From Torymus aiolomorphi (lineage: Eukaryota > Arthropoda > Insecta > Hymenoptera > Torymidae): 64,000 nucleotides of DNA. Below the pieces are notes generated by a model. It did no database searches and had not been told where the DNA came from. It saw nothing but the letters and a program-made list of their open reading frames with translations. Position 1 is the stretch's first letter. Each line of letters begins with the position of its first letter. The translations under genes were made by a program, and so were the position numbers. Where the stretch lies: positions 214,448,942 to 214,512,941 of the forward strand of contig CM070874.1 in the NCBI GenBank assembly GCA_036365515.1, read 5' to 3'. This document shows, piece by piece, positions 23,990 to 34,854 of the stretch.

Positions 23990-26028
23990 TTATTTTAATA
24001 ATTCTTTTGCTTCCGAAGTGAGCTCCTTTTCCTCTCGATCTTTGGTGTATCTTAAAGGAATTATTTGAGGGTCAGAAATAATAAGCATGTGATGCATTAT
24101 ATCTATATTTGTATTTGTTCTGTGAAACATTCTACTGTGTTGACTGCGGGCTTTTCGGAAAAGTTTATTACTAGCTTCCTGTGGTTCTTCTGAAAACCAT
24201 CCTATTGGTGCAGGATAATTTTGTATAATCTCAAATCCATGTATTAAAACTTTGTGAACAGAGGGAGGCATGGGGTACCATGGATATAAATGAACACATA
24301 GTTTAGCTGTTTGCAAACAGTATGCTTTAAATTTGTCTACATTTATTTCTTTTCGTTGTGAAATTACTTGCAAAACTGTATGTAATCGAACTAAAAGATT
24401 TTCATCTATTTCTATAATTTTTGAGACTTCTGCAGCTTTACTAAAAAACTCACGACTAACATTTCCGGTGTTTGTTGTTCCAGCACCTTGTTTCACCACG
24501 TCAACAGTCAGATTTAAACGAAGTCTTAATAACTTTTGATTCCTCTGTTTTCTTTCTTTCTTTAATTCTTTGTTTGGCCCCATTGCTGATCCCTTTTTAA
24601 AGTCTAAATTATAAGAAACGTGTAATACATATTCCATGAAACGGATCCAACTATGTAGAATGGGAAATCCAAACTTATAGCAGTTCGTATTGCAAGAAAG
24701 TGTCTGTAAGTATTCTATATTATTAATATACTTTGGGCCAACCTTACATATGTTGCAACATTTTGTAGCAGAATGTTCTGTTAATATGTTGTTTTCTTTG
24801 CCATCTAACATAGAACACCATAGATCAAATTTTACTTCGAATGTCATACCTTTAAATGTAAAATTATATAATTTCACTTTATCCAAGATGTTCATGTAGT
24901 AATTATAGTTTTTCTTCACAGCTTCAGGAGTTTCTTTTATAAACTTAAAATTAATTGGGCGGCAATATGATACTGAGGATGGTTTAACATTAGTCCATAA
25001 AACTGTATCATTAGCTGTTATCTGAAGTGGGACTAAAGTTGTCATAAGTACTGATGCATCAGAATGATCTAGACAAATCTCTTCATTGTCTGAGTCGCTG
25101 CTATCTGAACTCTGATCACTAACATTTTGATTCTGGTTAAACCACTTTTGTCTAGTAGTTTGTTGATCGGAAGCACCATCCATTCCCCACTTTACTAAAA
25201 ATACTAATTTTTTTTCTGATAATTTTTCCAAAATTTCTGGATTGAGAGTAGAAAGTATTCGCTGTAATGTATGATCCAGTATAGAAATAATATTAACCTT
25301 TGATCCACAACTAGTAGTATGAATGTGGTCTGGAAAACAATCATTTTTTGCTTTTGTCAATAATTTATAATGGGGATAAATCTGATTGCCATGAATATCT
25401 TTATTATGTAAGCGTAATTTCTCATATTTAGCTTTTGATAAATCTAAATCTACATACATAACTAAGCTTTTGTTAACATTTACAGATTGGATGATGTTAA
25501 TAGATGATGAAGATTCAGATTTTGGCTGTCTAATAAGATCTTTCTCACTTATCTTAAGAGCTTCCATGAGTTCTTCTCTAGAATAATTTTTAGAAAGTTC
25601 GGCAGACCGTCTTTTCTTTGTCTTTGAACTACCTTCTTCATATGATAAACGCGGCCTGCCTCTTTTTACCTTATTAGATTCATTAGATTGATCATTATTA
25701 TCGATATTATCCAATTCTTTTTCGTTTGAAGTTTGCAGCTGTGATGTTGAGGGTTGTGATAAATCGAAAATAAAATCTTTTTGCAGAAATGCAGTGTTCT
25801 TATGTATAAAACGATCTTTTTACGACAAACTTCATTCCACTTTGTATTAAAATTTGGGAAAAATGTAGTAATTAATTGAGTTCTTAAAGATTTTTCTTCA
25901 TCCTCGGATAGAGAATACTTTGATTTTAATTGAGATATTACATAATCGTGTTTACTATTCTTATCAGTTTCTTTACATTTCCAGAGAAGATCACAAAGGT
26001 CAGAGTATTTCACATGAAACGATGTCAT
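23990..26028 (-). pseudogene. Transib (RAG1-like) transposase, one frameshift
   Basis: DDE transposase that cuts at the CACAGTG ends. The upstream piece (25714-26028) has the N-terminal basic segment; the main piece (23990-25714, 574 codons) continues after an apparent single-base frameshift near 25820, where CRKK in one frame resumes as DRFIHKN in the other. In the main piece an AT-hook-like KRGRPRL lies at residues 17-23. The first catalytic Asp is in WGMDGAS (D179) and the second in SMLDGKE (D304), followed by a CCNIC zinc-binding pair at 319-323. The C-terminal SEEPQEASNKLFRK (E513 as candidate third residue) lines up with RAG1 ASEGNESGNKLFRR. The Transib canonical GKVCNALT is changed to GKENNILT here. 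Only the frameshift argues against function. Confidence 0.88.
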
Positions 26029-26820
26029 TTTAGAAATTAAATTATAAGTATCAGAAACAAAATTTTTTATATGTTTGTATTTATTATAAGGAATAAGTAC
26101 TATAAATAATTATTATAAAAAACTATAGCTTAAATTATAATATCAGTATATAAACTCAATCATAATTAACTAAAAAATGTAATTATAAGGATCTTTGTAG
26201 CCGTTAACTTTTTAGGATTAATAGTAAAGAAAATCAGTATGTCAGGTATCGCAGTACAATTTATGTCATAATTACATTAGAAGTAATTGTGTAACAAACT
26301 TAAACTAAAGACATTTTTTAAAAAGTTGTTTTTTTAATGAATAAAAATAAAATAAGTTGAACATTTAGAAGATCAGGTTCTATGAGATGAGCGTTAACAG
26401 GATTATTGGGTTCTTAATTTATGGGCTGGGGGCTTAATGGGCATATATGTTGCAGTTTTCTGAATTAAAGCTTTAATACATAATTCTAGAACCTTGTAGA
26501 TTTACGATGTCCAGAGTTACGGATTTGTAGAATAATGGTAGAAATTATAAATAATGAATTTGGAGATATATAAGTTTATAGATTTTCGAGTTGGTACGTT
26601 TAAGATAGATGCCTTTTTCGATTCATTGAAGTATAAGTGTCTAATTGTTAAAGATAAATATATGAGTTAATAGAATAATAGAATAAATAAATTTCTAAAT
26701 TTTGCTTTATGGGATTTTAGCTTACGAGTTTCTGTGTATATGCGATTATTACATTATAAACTGAATATGAAAATACAGTTTTATAATTTCATAGGTTATA
26801 CGTTTTATGGATTAAAAGGT
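26029..26820. other. AT-rich 5' region of the Transib transposase
   Basis: No ORF. It should contain the transposase promoter (transcription runs leftward). Many TAT-rich words; no distinct motif stands out. Confidence 0.35.
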
Positions 26821-27890
26821 TTAAGGATTGATAGGATTATGGGTTGGTGAGTTTCTTCATTTTATGGGTTAGTGGGTTAATGTACTTATGGGTTGGTGGG
26901 TTTCTTGATTTTATGGGTTAATGTACTTATGAGTTGGTGGGTTTTTTGATTTTATGGGTTGTTGGATTGTTTGAGATTACGGATTAATGGGTTAATGAGT
27001 TGATGAGTTTATGGGTTAATAGATTTATCGGTTGGCGGGTTTTTTGGAATTACGGGTTTATGGGTTGATGGGTTGATTAGTTATGGGATTTTTTATTATG
27101 GTTTATTTATTATGGGTTGAGAGATTTATGGGTTGTTGGGTTTTTCGAGATTACGGATTTAAGGTTTATGGATTTAGGGATTACGAGTTTAGTGTAGATA
27201 GGTTTAGTGTTTATGAGTTTAGAGAAGATGGGTTTAGAGTGTATTGATTTAGGGTAAATAGATTTAGGGTTCATGTAATTATGGTTTATAAACTTATGGT
27301 TTATGTAATTATGGTTTATGGGTTTAGCGTTTATGGGTTTAGGGTTTATGGGTTTAGGGTTTGTGGGTTTAGACTTTGTGGGTTTAGGGTTTATGCGCTT
27401 GTGAGTTTGTGGCTCTGTAGGTTTGTTGGTTTGGTGTTTGTGGGTTTAGGGTTTATGGGCTTGTGGGTTTGTGGGTTTGGGGTTTGTGGTTTGTGGGTTT
27501 AGGGTTTGTGGGTTTATGGGCTTGTGGGTTTGTGGGTTTGGGGTTTGTGGGTTTAGGGTTTATGGGCTTGTGGGTTTGTGGGTTTATGGGCTTGTGGGTT
27601 TGTGGGTATGGGGTTTGTGGGATTAGGGTATGTGGGTTTGGGGTTTGTGGGTTTAGGGTTTATGGGCTTGTGGGTTTGTGGGTTTGGGGTTTGTGGGTTT
27701 GTGGGTTTAGGGTTTGTGGGTTTAGGGTTTATGGGCTTGTGGGTTTGTGGGTTTGGGGTTTGTGGGTTTAGGGTTTGTGGGTTTATGGGCTTGTGGGTTT
27801 GTGGGTTTGGGGTTTGTGGGTTTATGGGCTTGTGGGTTTGTGGGTTTGGGGTTTGTGGGTTTGTGGGTTTATGGTTTATTGATCTAGAGG
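26821..27890. repeat. telomere-like minisatellite in right TIR plus degenerate inner extension
   Basis: 27290-27890 is the inverted counterpart of the left-TIR array, with GGGTTTAGGGTTTGTGGG words. Leftward (26821-27290) it decays into GGGTTGATGGGTTAATG variants with no inverted partner on the left side, so the right array is longer. The regular GGG runs can form G-quadruplexes in principle. Confidence 0.85.
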
Positions 27891-28309
27891 TTTCTGAGGT
27901 TATGAGTTTCGAAGTAAGTGTATTTATGTGTTTATTATTATACGCTTAATGTATAACAAATATAGGGTTTATGGTTTCTATGGAGTTATTTCTTTATGGA
28001 TTTATGGGGTCGAGGTGGATGGGTTTGTGGGTTTTATGAGTGTCAGACATCATGGATTAATGAGTTTAGAGTTTACAAGTGAAAATTTTGTGAATTACAG
28101 TGTCATTGTTGAAGTTCACCTCGTGCAAAATTTAAGTTTCGCAGCAGGCTATCTTTAACGAGCTAAAGTGCTATTAAATTCTCTTTTTCCGGATTTGCCG
28201 CAGGTTTTCCTTAAAGTAGAAGGCAATACAAAGATTTTAAAAAAAAGTTGACCACGATCCATCAAGAATTGTGGAATCTACAGAATTTTGTCCATCTTTC
28301 CCCACTGTG

Positions 28310-28460
28310 CGTCGTCGTTGCAACTGTTCTCCTAGCTGCTAAAAGCGAGTACACGTGGGCGCGCTCGGCGCCGGCTTCGTGTGAATTTGCTATCACGGGT
28401 CGGCGTCGAGAGCGCGAGCACGAGGCTCGTTGAACATCGTTTCTTCTTTTTCTACATTAA
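28310..28460 (-). repeat. right flank of the Transib insertion (target block)
   Basis: Starts with the second CGTCG and then the GC-rich block (CACGTGGGCGCGCTCGGCG) that is inverted relative to 19830-19960. Confidence 0.8.
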
Positions 28461-29474
28461 GCAATCTATCATTGATGATCTAATTCTAATTTTCCAAGTA
28501 TGTTACATGTCTCTATTATTTACTTACACTTGTGTCGGAACATTATAATTGATACTAATAAAAATAAAGTTATCTATCTTCAATTAAATTGATCATTTTT
28601 AAAAATGTAATACTTTCAAATAATTATAATTATTGGATAAATTATACATATTGTCGCACAAATGTTTCTTTAAACTGTTATTTTTCATTTATAAGCAGTG
28701 TTAAACTGCTAAATAATAAATAAATAAAGTTATAAATTATAGATGTTTTTTTTATAAATTCATTATGTAAATTTCCCATTACTGATATTACAACAGCTTA
28801 CAATATTTAAATGTTTATTTTATTTTTAGCATACCTTGGCATATAGTATTGTGTTTATTCTTTGCCATGAAATCAGGGATTAAACACAAAAAACTTTCCG
28901 TCGGGTATGCGAAGAAGTTGCATATTGCACTCAGAAGCGATGAGGACTTTTGGCGAGAGGCTTCCCTCGTTGCCCTCGGGCAGCAAGTGTCCCTCGCGGG
29001 AGACAATGGCCTATTTTTCTCGCTAGAGGCATAGTATAATATCAGGTGGCGTTTTGGCATGATTTTCAGCTTATTTTCAGCTGATTTTCAGCTAATTTTT
29101 AACTGATTTTCAACTGATTTTCATCTGATAATCAGTTGATCTTTTTCAGTAGGGACCTAGCCTATGTGAATGTGGATTTTTTATTTAAATATATTTTTAA
29201 ATTTTGTTATTTAGTAAATATTGTATACTTATAGGTACCGTCTTTAGGCTGTAATTAATAATTATAGGTACATCTCCTTTGAGATCCACAATTTAGTTGC
29301 TCGTTGATAGATTCAAGACTTGGACGGCCTCAGCGCAGGAAATATATTTGGACCCAATGAACTAAATAACATTGTAGATAACTTATACGAGAGGACCAAA
29401 ATCAACCTTGATTGTGTGTAAATTGTAGCTAAAGGTACTAAGTACCTATAAGCATACAACATTTTCTAATTACA
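28461..29474. other. non-coding stretch with CAGCTGATTTT repeats and a dispersed repeat
   Basis: Mostly AT-rich. 29065-29150 has tandem TTTTCAGCTGATTTTCAGC-type words resembling the subterminal motifs of the 19-kb block. 29185-29474 is the direct copy of 20255-20550. A 61-codon ORF (28849-29034) has no recognised domain and I do not call it a gene. Confidence 0.45.
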
Positions 29475-30340
29475 TAGAATATTTTGTATACTCATAGGTA
29501 GTACCTTTAGTTACAACTTTTATTACTCGATAAGTCACTTATCGGCAGGGTGACTTTATCGCAGGAAATATTGGGCCGTATGGACAAAATGACTTGATTC
29601 ATATTTGATTATAATAGTTATAGCTTGTATGTATTGCTTTTTTTAAATAAAATTTATATTTAACGTGATATTTTTACCAAATAATACATTTTCTTTTAAT
29701 GCAAAGCATGTTTTCAAAAACATACTTAACCATTACGATCACAAAGAATCATATCAAATATGATGCCATTTGGTCCATTGAGTTCAAATATGTCCAGTGG
29801 TAAAGTCATCCAGCCTATATAAATGTGGATTTTTTATAATAAATTATGGTATTAATTTATTTATATTATGACCAGTTCTATTTATAAATTAATAATGTGA
29901 AAGAGTTAAAATTATATGATTAATCATATTAAAGCGGATTGACATGTTCGTAGCTGGGGCTGTAATTTTCTTAATGTTATATTTATGTTTTGCAAGTATT
30001 TTATATATAACAGTATATAAGTTATTTTTAAAAAATTTACAATGAAAGAAGAAACCCATGCATTATTGCTAATTGCTACTTGATCATTAAAATGTAGCTT
30101 ACAACTTGTTTGCTAAATGCAGTAGTAAATTTAGAACAATTATATTATATTTATAACATAACCTTTAACAAACTGTAAGCTATACTGTAAGCAATACTGT
30201 ATGAGACAGGACAGAAGCAAAAATACATAAAATTGTATGAGCTTACCTAGATATGAACCTGGGGAACATAACCTCAGGGATGACAGCACGAGCACGGACA
30301 GCAGCAGGTCTTTCTTAACGTTGAAGCCACAATGTCCACT
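29475..30340 (+). repeat. left arm of a large palindrome
   Basis: Inverted partner of about 30520-34830 once two insertions are removed from that arm. Matching words include CCAGCTACG/CGTAGCTGG (around 29950 and 31300), GGAACATAACCTCAG (30263) against GAGGTTATGTTCCCC (30600), and TACATAGAATATTTTG at the outer edge. This arm is uninterrupted and preserves both empty sites or their vicinity. Confidence 0.85.
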
Positions 30341-30519
30341 CACTTACGTTCGAACTCTTGCTGACTGATGCACACCTACACTTCCGAAGGCGCCCCTCTC
30401 TCTTCCCTCTCTAGTGACTAATTATACCTGTGCGTGGTAGACATCGAACAAGGAACAACGTGTTGCAACCGGCGCTTTCGCGCTTCATGTATTAGGAGTT
30501 ACGACTAACGACGACGAAA
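30341..30519. other. centre of the palindrome
   Basis: About 180 bp, GC-richer, with no internal symmetry and no gene. It separates the two arms. Confidence 0.6.
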
Positions 30520-30705
30520 ATTCGAACGTGAGGGAGTGGTCATTGTGGCTTCTACGTTTAGAAATACCTGCTGCTGTTCGTGCTCATGCTGTCATCGCTG
30601 AGGTTATGTTCCCCAGGTTTATATCTGGGTAAGCCCGTACACTTTGATGTATTTTTGCTTCTGTCTTGTCACATGCAGTATTGCTAAATGTTATTTAATC
30701 ATTAA

Positions 30706-31067
30706 GGTGATGTGATACCTTGATTTCAATATTTTTTAAATCAACATTCAAACGTTGATTTGGAAAAAGACGACTGTCAGGCGCTCCGGAGACGTAAACA
30801 CTATATTCAGAAATTTTTTTGAGCGATTCTATTAGCATTTTCGTTAGCTGTGCTCGTTTCAAAAATAGGCCAATTGCAGATTCCTACTTACCGACAGTAC
30901 GGTTTTTATTATTTAATTAAATAAACTCTGATGATTTTTTTGGAAAAACGCGTTTGTCAGGCGCTCCATATATGTAAATACTATACTCAGAATTTTTTGT
31001 GGATGGTTCTATTGGTATTTTCATGAGATGTACTCTTTTTAAAATTATGTCGGTATATAACATCACC
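30706..31067. mobile_element. TTAA-flanked MITE, 362 bp
   Basis: Begins GGTGATGTGATACC, ends GGTATATAACATCACC, and both ends abut TTAA (30702-30705, 31068-31071). The 4-bp TTAA duplication is typical of piggyBac and some Kolobok elements. Two internal ~180-bp halves are related: GTCAGGCGCTCC occurs at about 30776 and again at 30956. It sits in only one arm of the palindrome. Confidence 0.85.
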
Positions 31068-31393
31068 TTAAACTATAGCTTACAGTTTGTAAAAAGTTAT
31101 GTTATAAATATAATATAATTGCTCTAAATTTACTGCTGCATTTAGCAAACAAGCTGTAAGCTATATTTTAATGATCAAGTAGTATTTAGCAATAATGCAT
31201 GGGTTTCTTCTTTCATTGTAAATTTTTTAACAATAACTGGTATAGTGTTATATATAAAATACTTGCAAAGCATAAATATAACATTAAGAAAATTACAGCC
31301 CCAGCTACGCACGTGTCAATCCTCTTTAATATGATTAATCATATAATTTTAACTCTTTAATATTATTAATTTATAAATAGAACTGGTCATAAT

Positions 31394-31701
31394 TGTTGAA
31401 AATGTACATTCTATATTGCTCGCCCGACAAATGTAAACATGCGAGCGCGCAACACTCACACATACACGTACACTACGAACGCCTCCCGACCCGAGTATAC
31501 TATATGACTTGGGCGCGAGCGGCACCGGCCGTCGCGCGCCTCACTCTCTTGTCTGCCGGACTCGCCCGAATAGCACCGCGCGCTGCGAGCATGAGAGGCT
31601 CGCGGATCTTTTCAACCATTTTTTATTTAGAATAAGGACCTATCAATAAAACTATTCTTATATATTTAAATAGTACTCTTCTTTATGATCCAACTTCAAC
31701 A
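31394..31701 (+). repeat. copia 5' LTR
   Basis: Starts TGTTGAA and ends TTCAACA. A GC-rich middle (GACTTGGGCGCGAGCGGC) carries the promoter. AATAAAACTATTC near 31645 is a polyadenylation-type signal. Confidence 0.92.
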
Positions 31702-31713
31702 TGGTAGCAGGGG
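31702..31713 (+). promoter_or_regulatory. primer-binding site
   Basis: TGGTAGCAGGGG directly follows the 5' LTR. TGGTAGCAG is the usual start of copia-group primer sites complementary to initiator tRNA-Met. Confidence 0.7.
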
Positions 31714-31831
31714 CCGTGGTTTGTTTGCCACGAGGTGGTTGGTGTGTGAAATTCTCTTACCTTCTACACGACTCGAGAGTCGTGTAGAGATAATTAATGT
31801 GCCGCGTATGTGAATACCGTGTGAAACGTAT

Positions 31832-34374
31832 ATGGAAGAAGAATCGAAATTGAAAATCGAGCAAGAAGAAAAGTCCAAACACGAAGGAACATTCGAGACA
31901 TCTATTGAAGCAGAAACGACCTTGGAGGTTAAGCACGCGGAAAATTCCGAACACGAAGGAAAGTTCGAGAACGAAGAAGTCGAAATGGATAAAAATGAAA
32001 TTTCGATACCGGTGTTTGATGGAGGAAACTACAGTATGTGGAAAAGGAGGATCCAAATGTACATGAAGTTCAAAAGATGTGAAATTGTGATAGAAAGAGA
32101 AAAGAGTGAAACAGACAAAGTAGAAGAATGGAATCAGAATGATTTGAAAGCAATAAATATAATTTATAGTGCGATATCAGATAAACAATTAGAATTTGTT
32201 TGTGAAGAAGAAACAGCATACAAAAATATGAAGAAGCTAGACAGTATGTATTTTAAAGAATCAACGGCATTACAAATAGTCTGCAGGAATAGACTGGAGA
32301 AATTAAGATTGAGAAGTTATAGTGATTCCGAGGCATTTTTCAGTTATTTCGAAAAAGCGGTAAATGAATTAAAAGGCGCGGGTGCTAAAATAAGCGGAAA
32401 AGAAAAATTGAATTATATGCTCAATACGTTACCGGAATCATACAGTTATATAGGTGATTTGGTTGATACATTGAAAGAAGAAGAACAAACGGCTGATTAC
32501 ATAAGAAACAAAATTAAGCTAGCTGAAATAAAGAATCGAAAAGAGCATAACGAGAGAAATACGAATGTATTTACTGCAAGAAAGGAAAACTGCTATAAGT
32601 GCGGAAAACCTGGTCATTTCGCACGAGATTGCCAAGATGGAGGACAAGCAGGTAGCAACGGCAGCTCATGGAGAGGATCGACACGTGGTCGCAGCCGAAG
32701 CACACCCGGAAGGGGCCATTACGGCAGAGGATGCGGAAAATTCCATGGACAACAAGGAGCAAGCACGAGCGGATAGAGCGGCGAAGGTGTGAATGCATGG
32801 TCAGCATCGACACACGTTGTGTACACCAACGAAACGAATAGGTCAGGTTTGAGCGAGATGGAGTGGATACTCGATAGCGGATGTTCTGATCATATTATAA
32901 ATAATGAAAATTATTTTGAAAAATGTGTTAGTTTAAGAGAACAGGTAAATATTTATCTCGATGATAATAGAGTTATAAAAGCAACAAAGATAGGAACTGT
33001 ATCTCTTTATTTTGTCACCTTCGGGGAGCAAAATAAAGTTAATATTAATAATGTTTATTTAGCTAAGGAAATGAATGCTAATTTAGTAAGTGTTCGAAAA
33101 TTAATGAATAATAGTAATACGGTAATTTTGAAAGGAAAAATTGCAAAGATTATAGATAGTAATAATAAATTAACGGCAGTGGCATAGAAAATTAACGATA
33201 CGTATAAATTGGAAAGTAAATCGGCAAGAAATATAAATTTTGTAAATAGTGCCGAGCGAAATAATAACATAAGTCAGAAGGAAAGGTGGCACAGAATGTT
33301 AGGACACATAAACTTTGGATACTTAAATACGATATGTAAACAACAATTGCTTAACGGTATTCCGAGTGAACTTGAAACGGAATTTATGAAATGTAAAATT
33401 TGAATTGAGAACAAAATGCATAACTTACCGTTCGAAAATAATAGGAATAAAGCAAAGGAGATTTTAGAAATAGTTCATACGGATGTTTGCGGTCCATTTA
33501 AAACTACGGGGTTTAATGGGGAAAAATATTTTGTTTTCTTTATTGACGATTATAGTAAAATAGCTAAAGTTTATTGCATAAAGGCTAAAGATGAAGTTTT
33601 TGATTGCTTAGTTCAATTTATAAATGAAACTGAAAATTTAACTGGAAAGAGGGTCAAAATACTGAGGTGTGATAACGGGAAAGAGTATTTAAACAATCGG
33701 TTTTATAAATTTGCCAAAGAAAAGGGTATTATTATGAATAACTGCCCGGCGTATGTACATGAATTAAACGGCACTGCTGAAAGATTTAATAGATCGATAA
33801 TGAACATGGCGCGATGTTTATTAGCAGAGGCAAAAGTACACAAATGTTACTGGCCAGAAATAATATGTGCCGCAACGTATTTGAAAAATCGTACGATAGC
33901 AAACACGATAGAAAGAAAGACTCCTTACGAAATATTTTTTAAGAGAAAACCAAATGTAGAAAATTTAAGGTTTATGGGAGTAAAGTTTCTGTAAGAAATC
34001 CAGAACAAAAAGATTTTCGAAATGGGATAAAAAATCTAATATGGGAATTTTACTTGGGTATAGTGAAGTAGGATATAGATTTCTTTTAGATAGAAAAGTA
34101 ATAGTTGCGAGACATGTACATAGTTGAAGACGATGTAAAATGTATCGGTCTAGATCTCGACGAAAATGAGACTGATTATACTCTTCATTCTACTCCTACC
34201 TTCGAGAAAAGTAGAAGAAGAAATAATGATAATGACGATGATCCGGATGATAATGTCTTTGAAAGTGCAGATGAGTCTCAAAAACCAAATGATAATAGCA
34301 CCGCGCGCTGCGAACATGAGAGGCTGGCGGAACTTTTCAACCATTTTGTATTTAAAATAAGGACCTATCAATAA
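31832..34374 (+). pseudogene. copia Gag-protease-integrase polyprotein remnant
   Basis: Gag (31832-32776) has an acidic start, the copia-type ISIPVFDGGNYSMWKRRI segment and a CCHC knuckle CYKCGKPGHFARDC. An in-frame TAG (32774-32776) precedes protease (WILDSGCSDHI, 32869 onward). A second TAG at 33185 precedes the GAG-pre-integrase region (RWHRMLGH). A TGA near 33401 replaces a Cys of the integrase zinc finger. The integrase core follows: VHTDVCGPF, CDNGKEY and NGTAERFNR give its D,D,E triad. Beyond about 33994 a frameshift and the large deletion leave only a short tail ending in 3' LTR. No RT or RNase H remains, so it could move only in trans. Confidence 0.92.
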
Positions 34375-34426
34375 AACTATTCTTATATATTTAAATAGTT
34401 CTCCTCTTTATGATCCAACTTCAACA
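34293..34426 (+). repeat. copia 3' LTR remnant
   Basis: Matches the last ~134 bp of the 5' LTR (from AATAGCACCGCGCGCTGCGA) with a few substitutions and ends TTCAACA. The start has been deleted. Confidence 0.92.
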
Positions 34427-34854
34427 ATAATATAAATAAATTAATACCATAATTTATCATAAAAAATCCACATTTATATAGGCTGGGTGACTTTACCGCT
34501 GAACATATTTGAACTCAATGGACCAAATGGCATCATATTTGATATGATTCTTTGTGACTGTAATGGTTAAGTATGTTTTTGAAAACATTGCTTTACATTA
34601 AAAGAAAATGTATGATTTGGTGAAAATATCATGTTAAATATAAATTTTATTTGAAAAAAGCAATACGTACAAGCCATAACTATTATAGTCAAATATGAAT
34701 CAAGTCATTTTGTCCATACGGTCCCAATGTTTCCTGCGATAAAGTCAGCCAAGCCCATAAGTGACTTATGGAATAATAAAAGTTGTAACTAAAGGTACTA
34801 CCTATGAGTATACAAAATATTCTATGTATCCGAATGGAAAAAATTTACAGTACT

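Larger units (their letters stand above)
22738..28309 (-). mobile_element. Transib transposon with RSS-like ends
   Basis: A 5572-bp element flanked on both sides by CGTCG (22733-22737 and 28310-28314), the 5-bp GC-rich target duplication typical of Transib. TIRs of about 1 kb (22738-23720 and about 27290-28309) start with CACAGTGGGGAAAGATGG on both ends. CACAGTG equals the vertebrate RSS heptamer, and 11 bp further in both ends have ACAAAATTC, close to the RSS nonamer ACAAAAACC. It encodes a RAG1-like transposase on the minus strand. The TIRs contain long inverted minisatellites. High identity between the two TIRs and a nearby empty-site paralogue suggest a fairly recent insertion. Confidence 0.92.
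31394..34426 (+). mobile_element. Ty1/copia retrotransposon, internally deleted
   Basis: Flanked by the 5-bp duplication ATAAT (31389-31393 and 34427-34431). The 5' LTR is complete, the 3' LTR keeps only its last ~134 bp. One deletion removed reverse transcriptase, RNase H and the start of the 3' LTR, joining a C-terminal remnant to LTR sequence near 34293. The left palindrome arm at about 29837-29875 shows the same site without the element. Confidence 0.93.
30520..34830 (-). repeat. right arm of the large palindrome, interrupted twice
   Basis: Inverted copy of 29475-30340 after subtracting a 362-bp TTAA MITE (30706-31067) and a 3033-bp copia element (31394-34426). What remains is about 0.9 kb, close to the left arm length. 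Confidence 0.85.

Noticed and set aside
23160..27890. Possible interstitial telomere, from CCCTAAA-like repeats
   Set aside because: The units are CCCTAAACCCACAAACCCC mixtures, not a uniform telomeric repeat, and they are mirrored inside a transposon with defined ends. Minisatellite within TIRs explains them better.
23165..27949. Repeated GLWVCGFGVCGF open frames on both strands
   Set aside because: Pure translation of the minisatellite; present in several overlapping frames with no start context or codon signal.
28849..29034. 61-codon ORF with a plausible composition
   Set aside because: No homologue recognised, no splice or promoter context, and it sits among repeat fragments.
31696..32056. 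Minus-strand frames opposite copia gag
   Set aside because: They shadow the Gag coding strand, whose CCHC knuckle and copia motifs settle the orientation.
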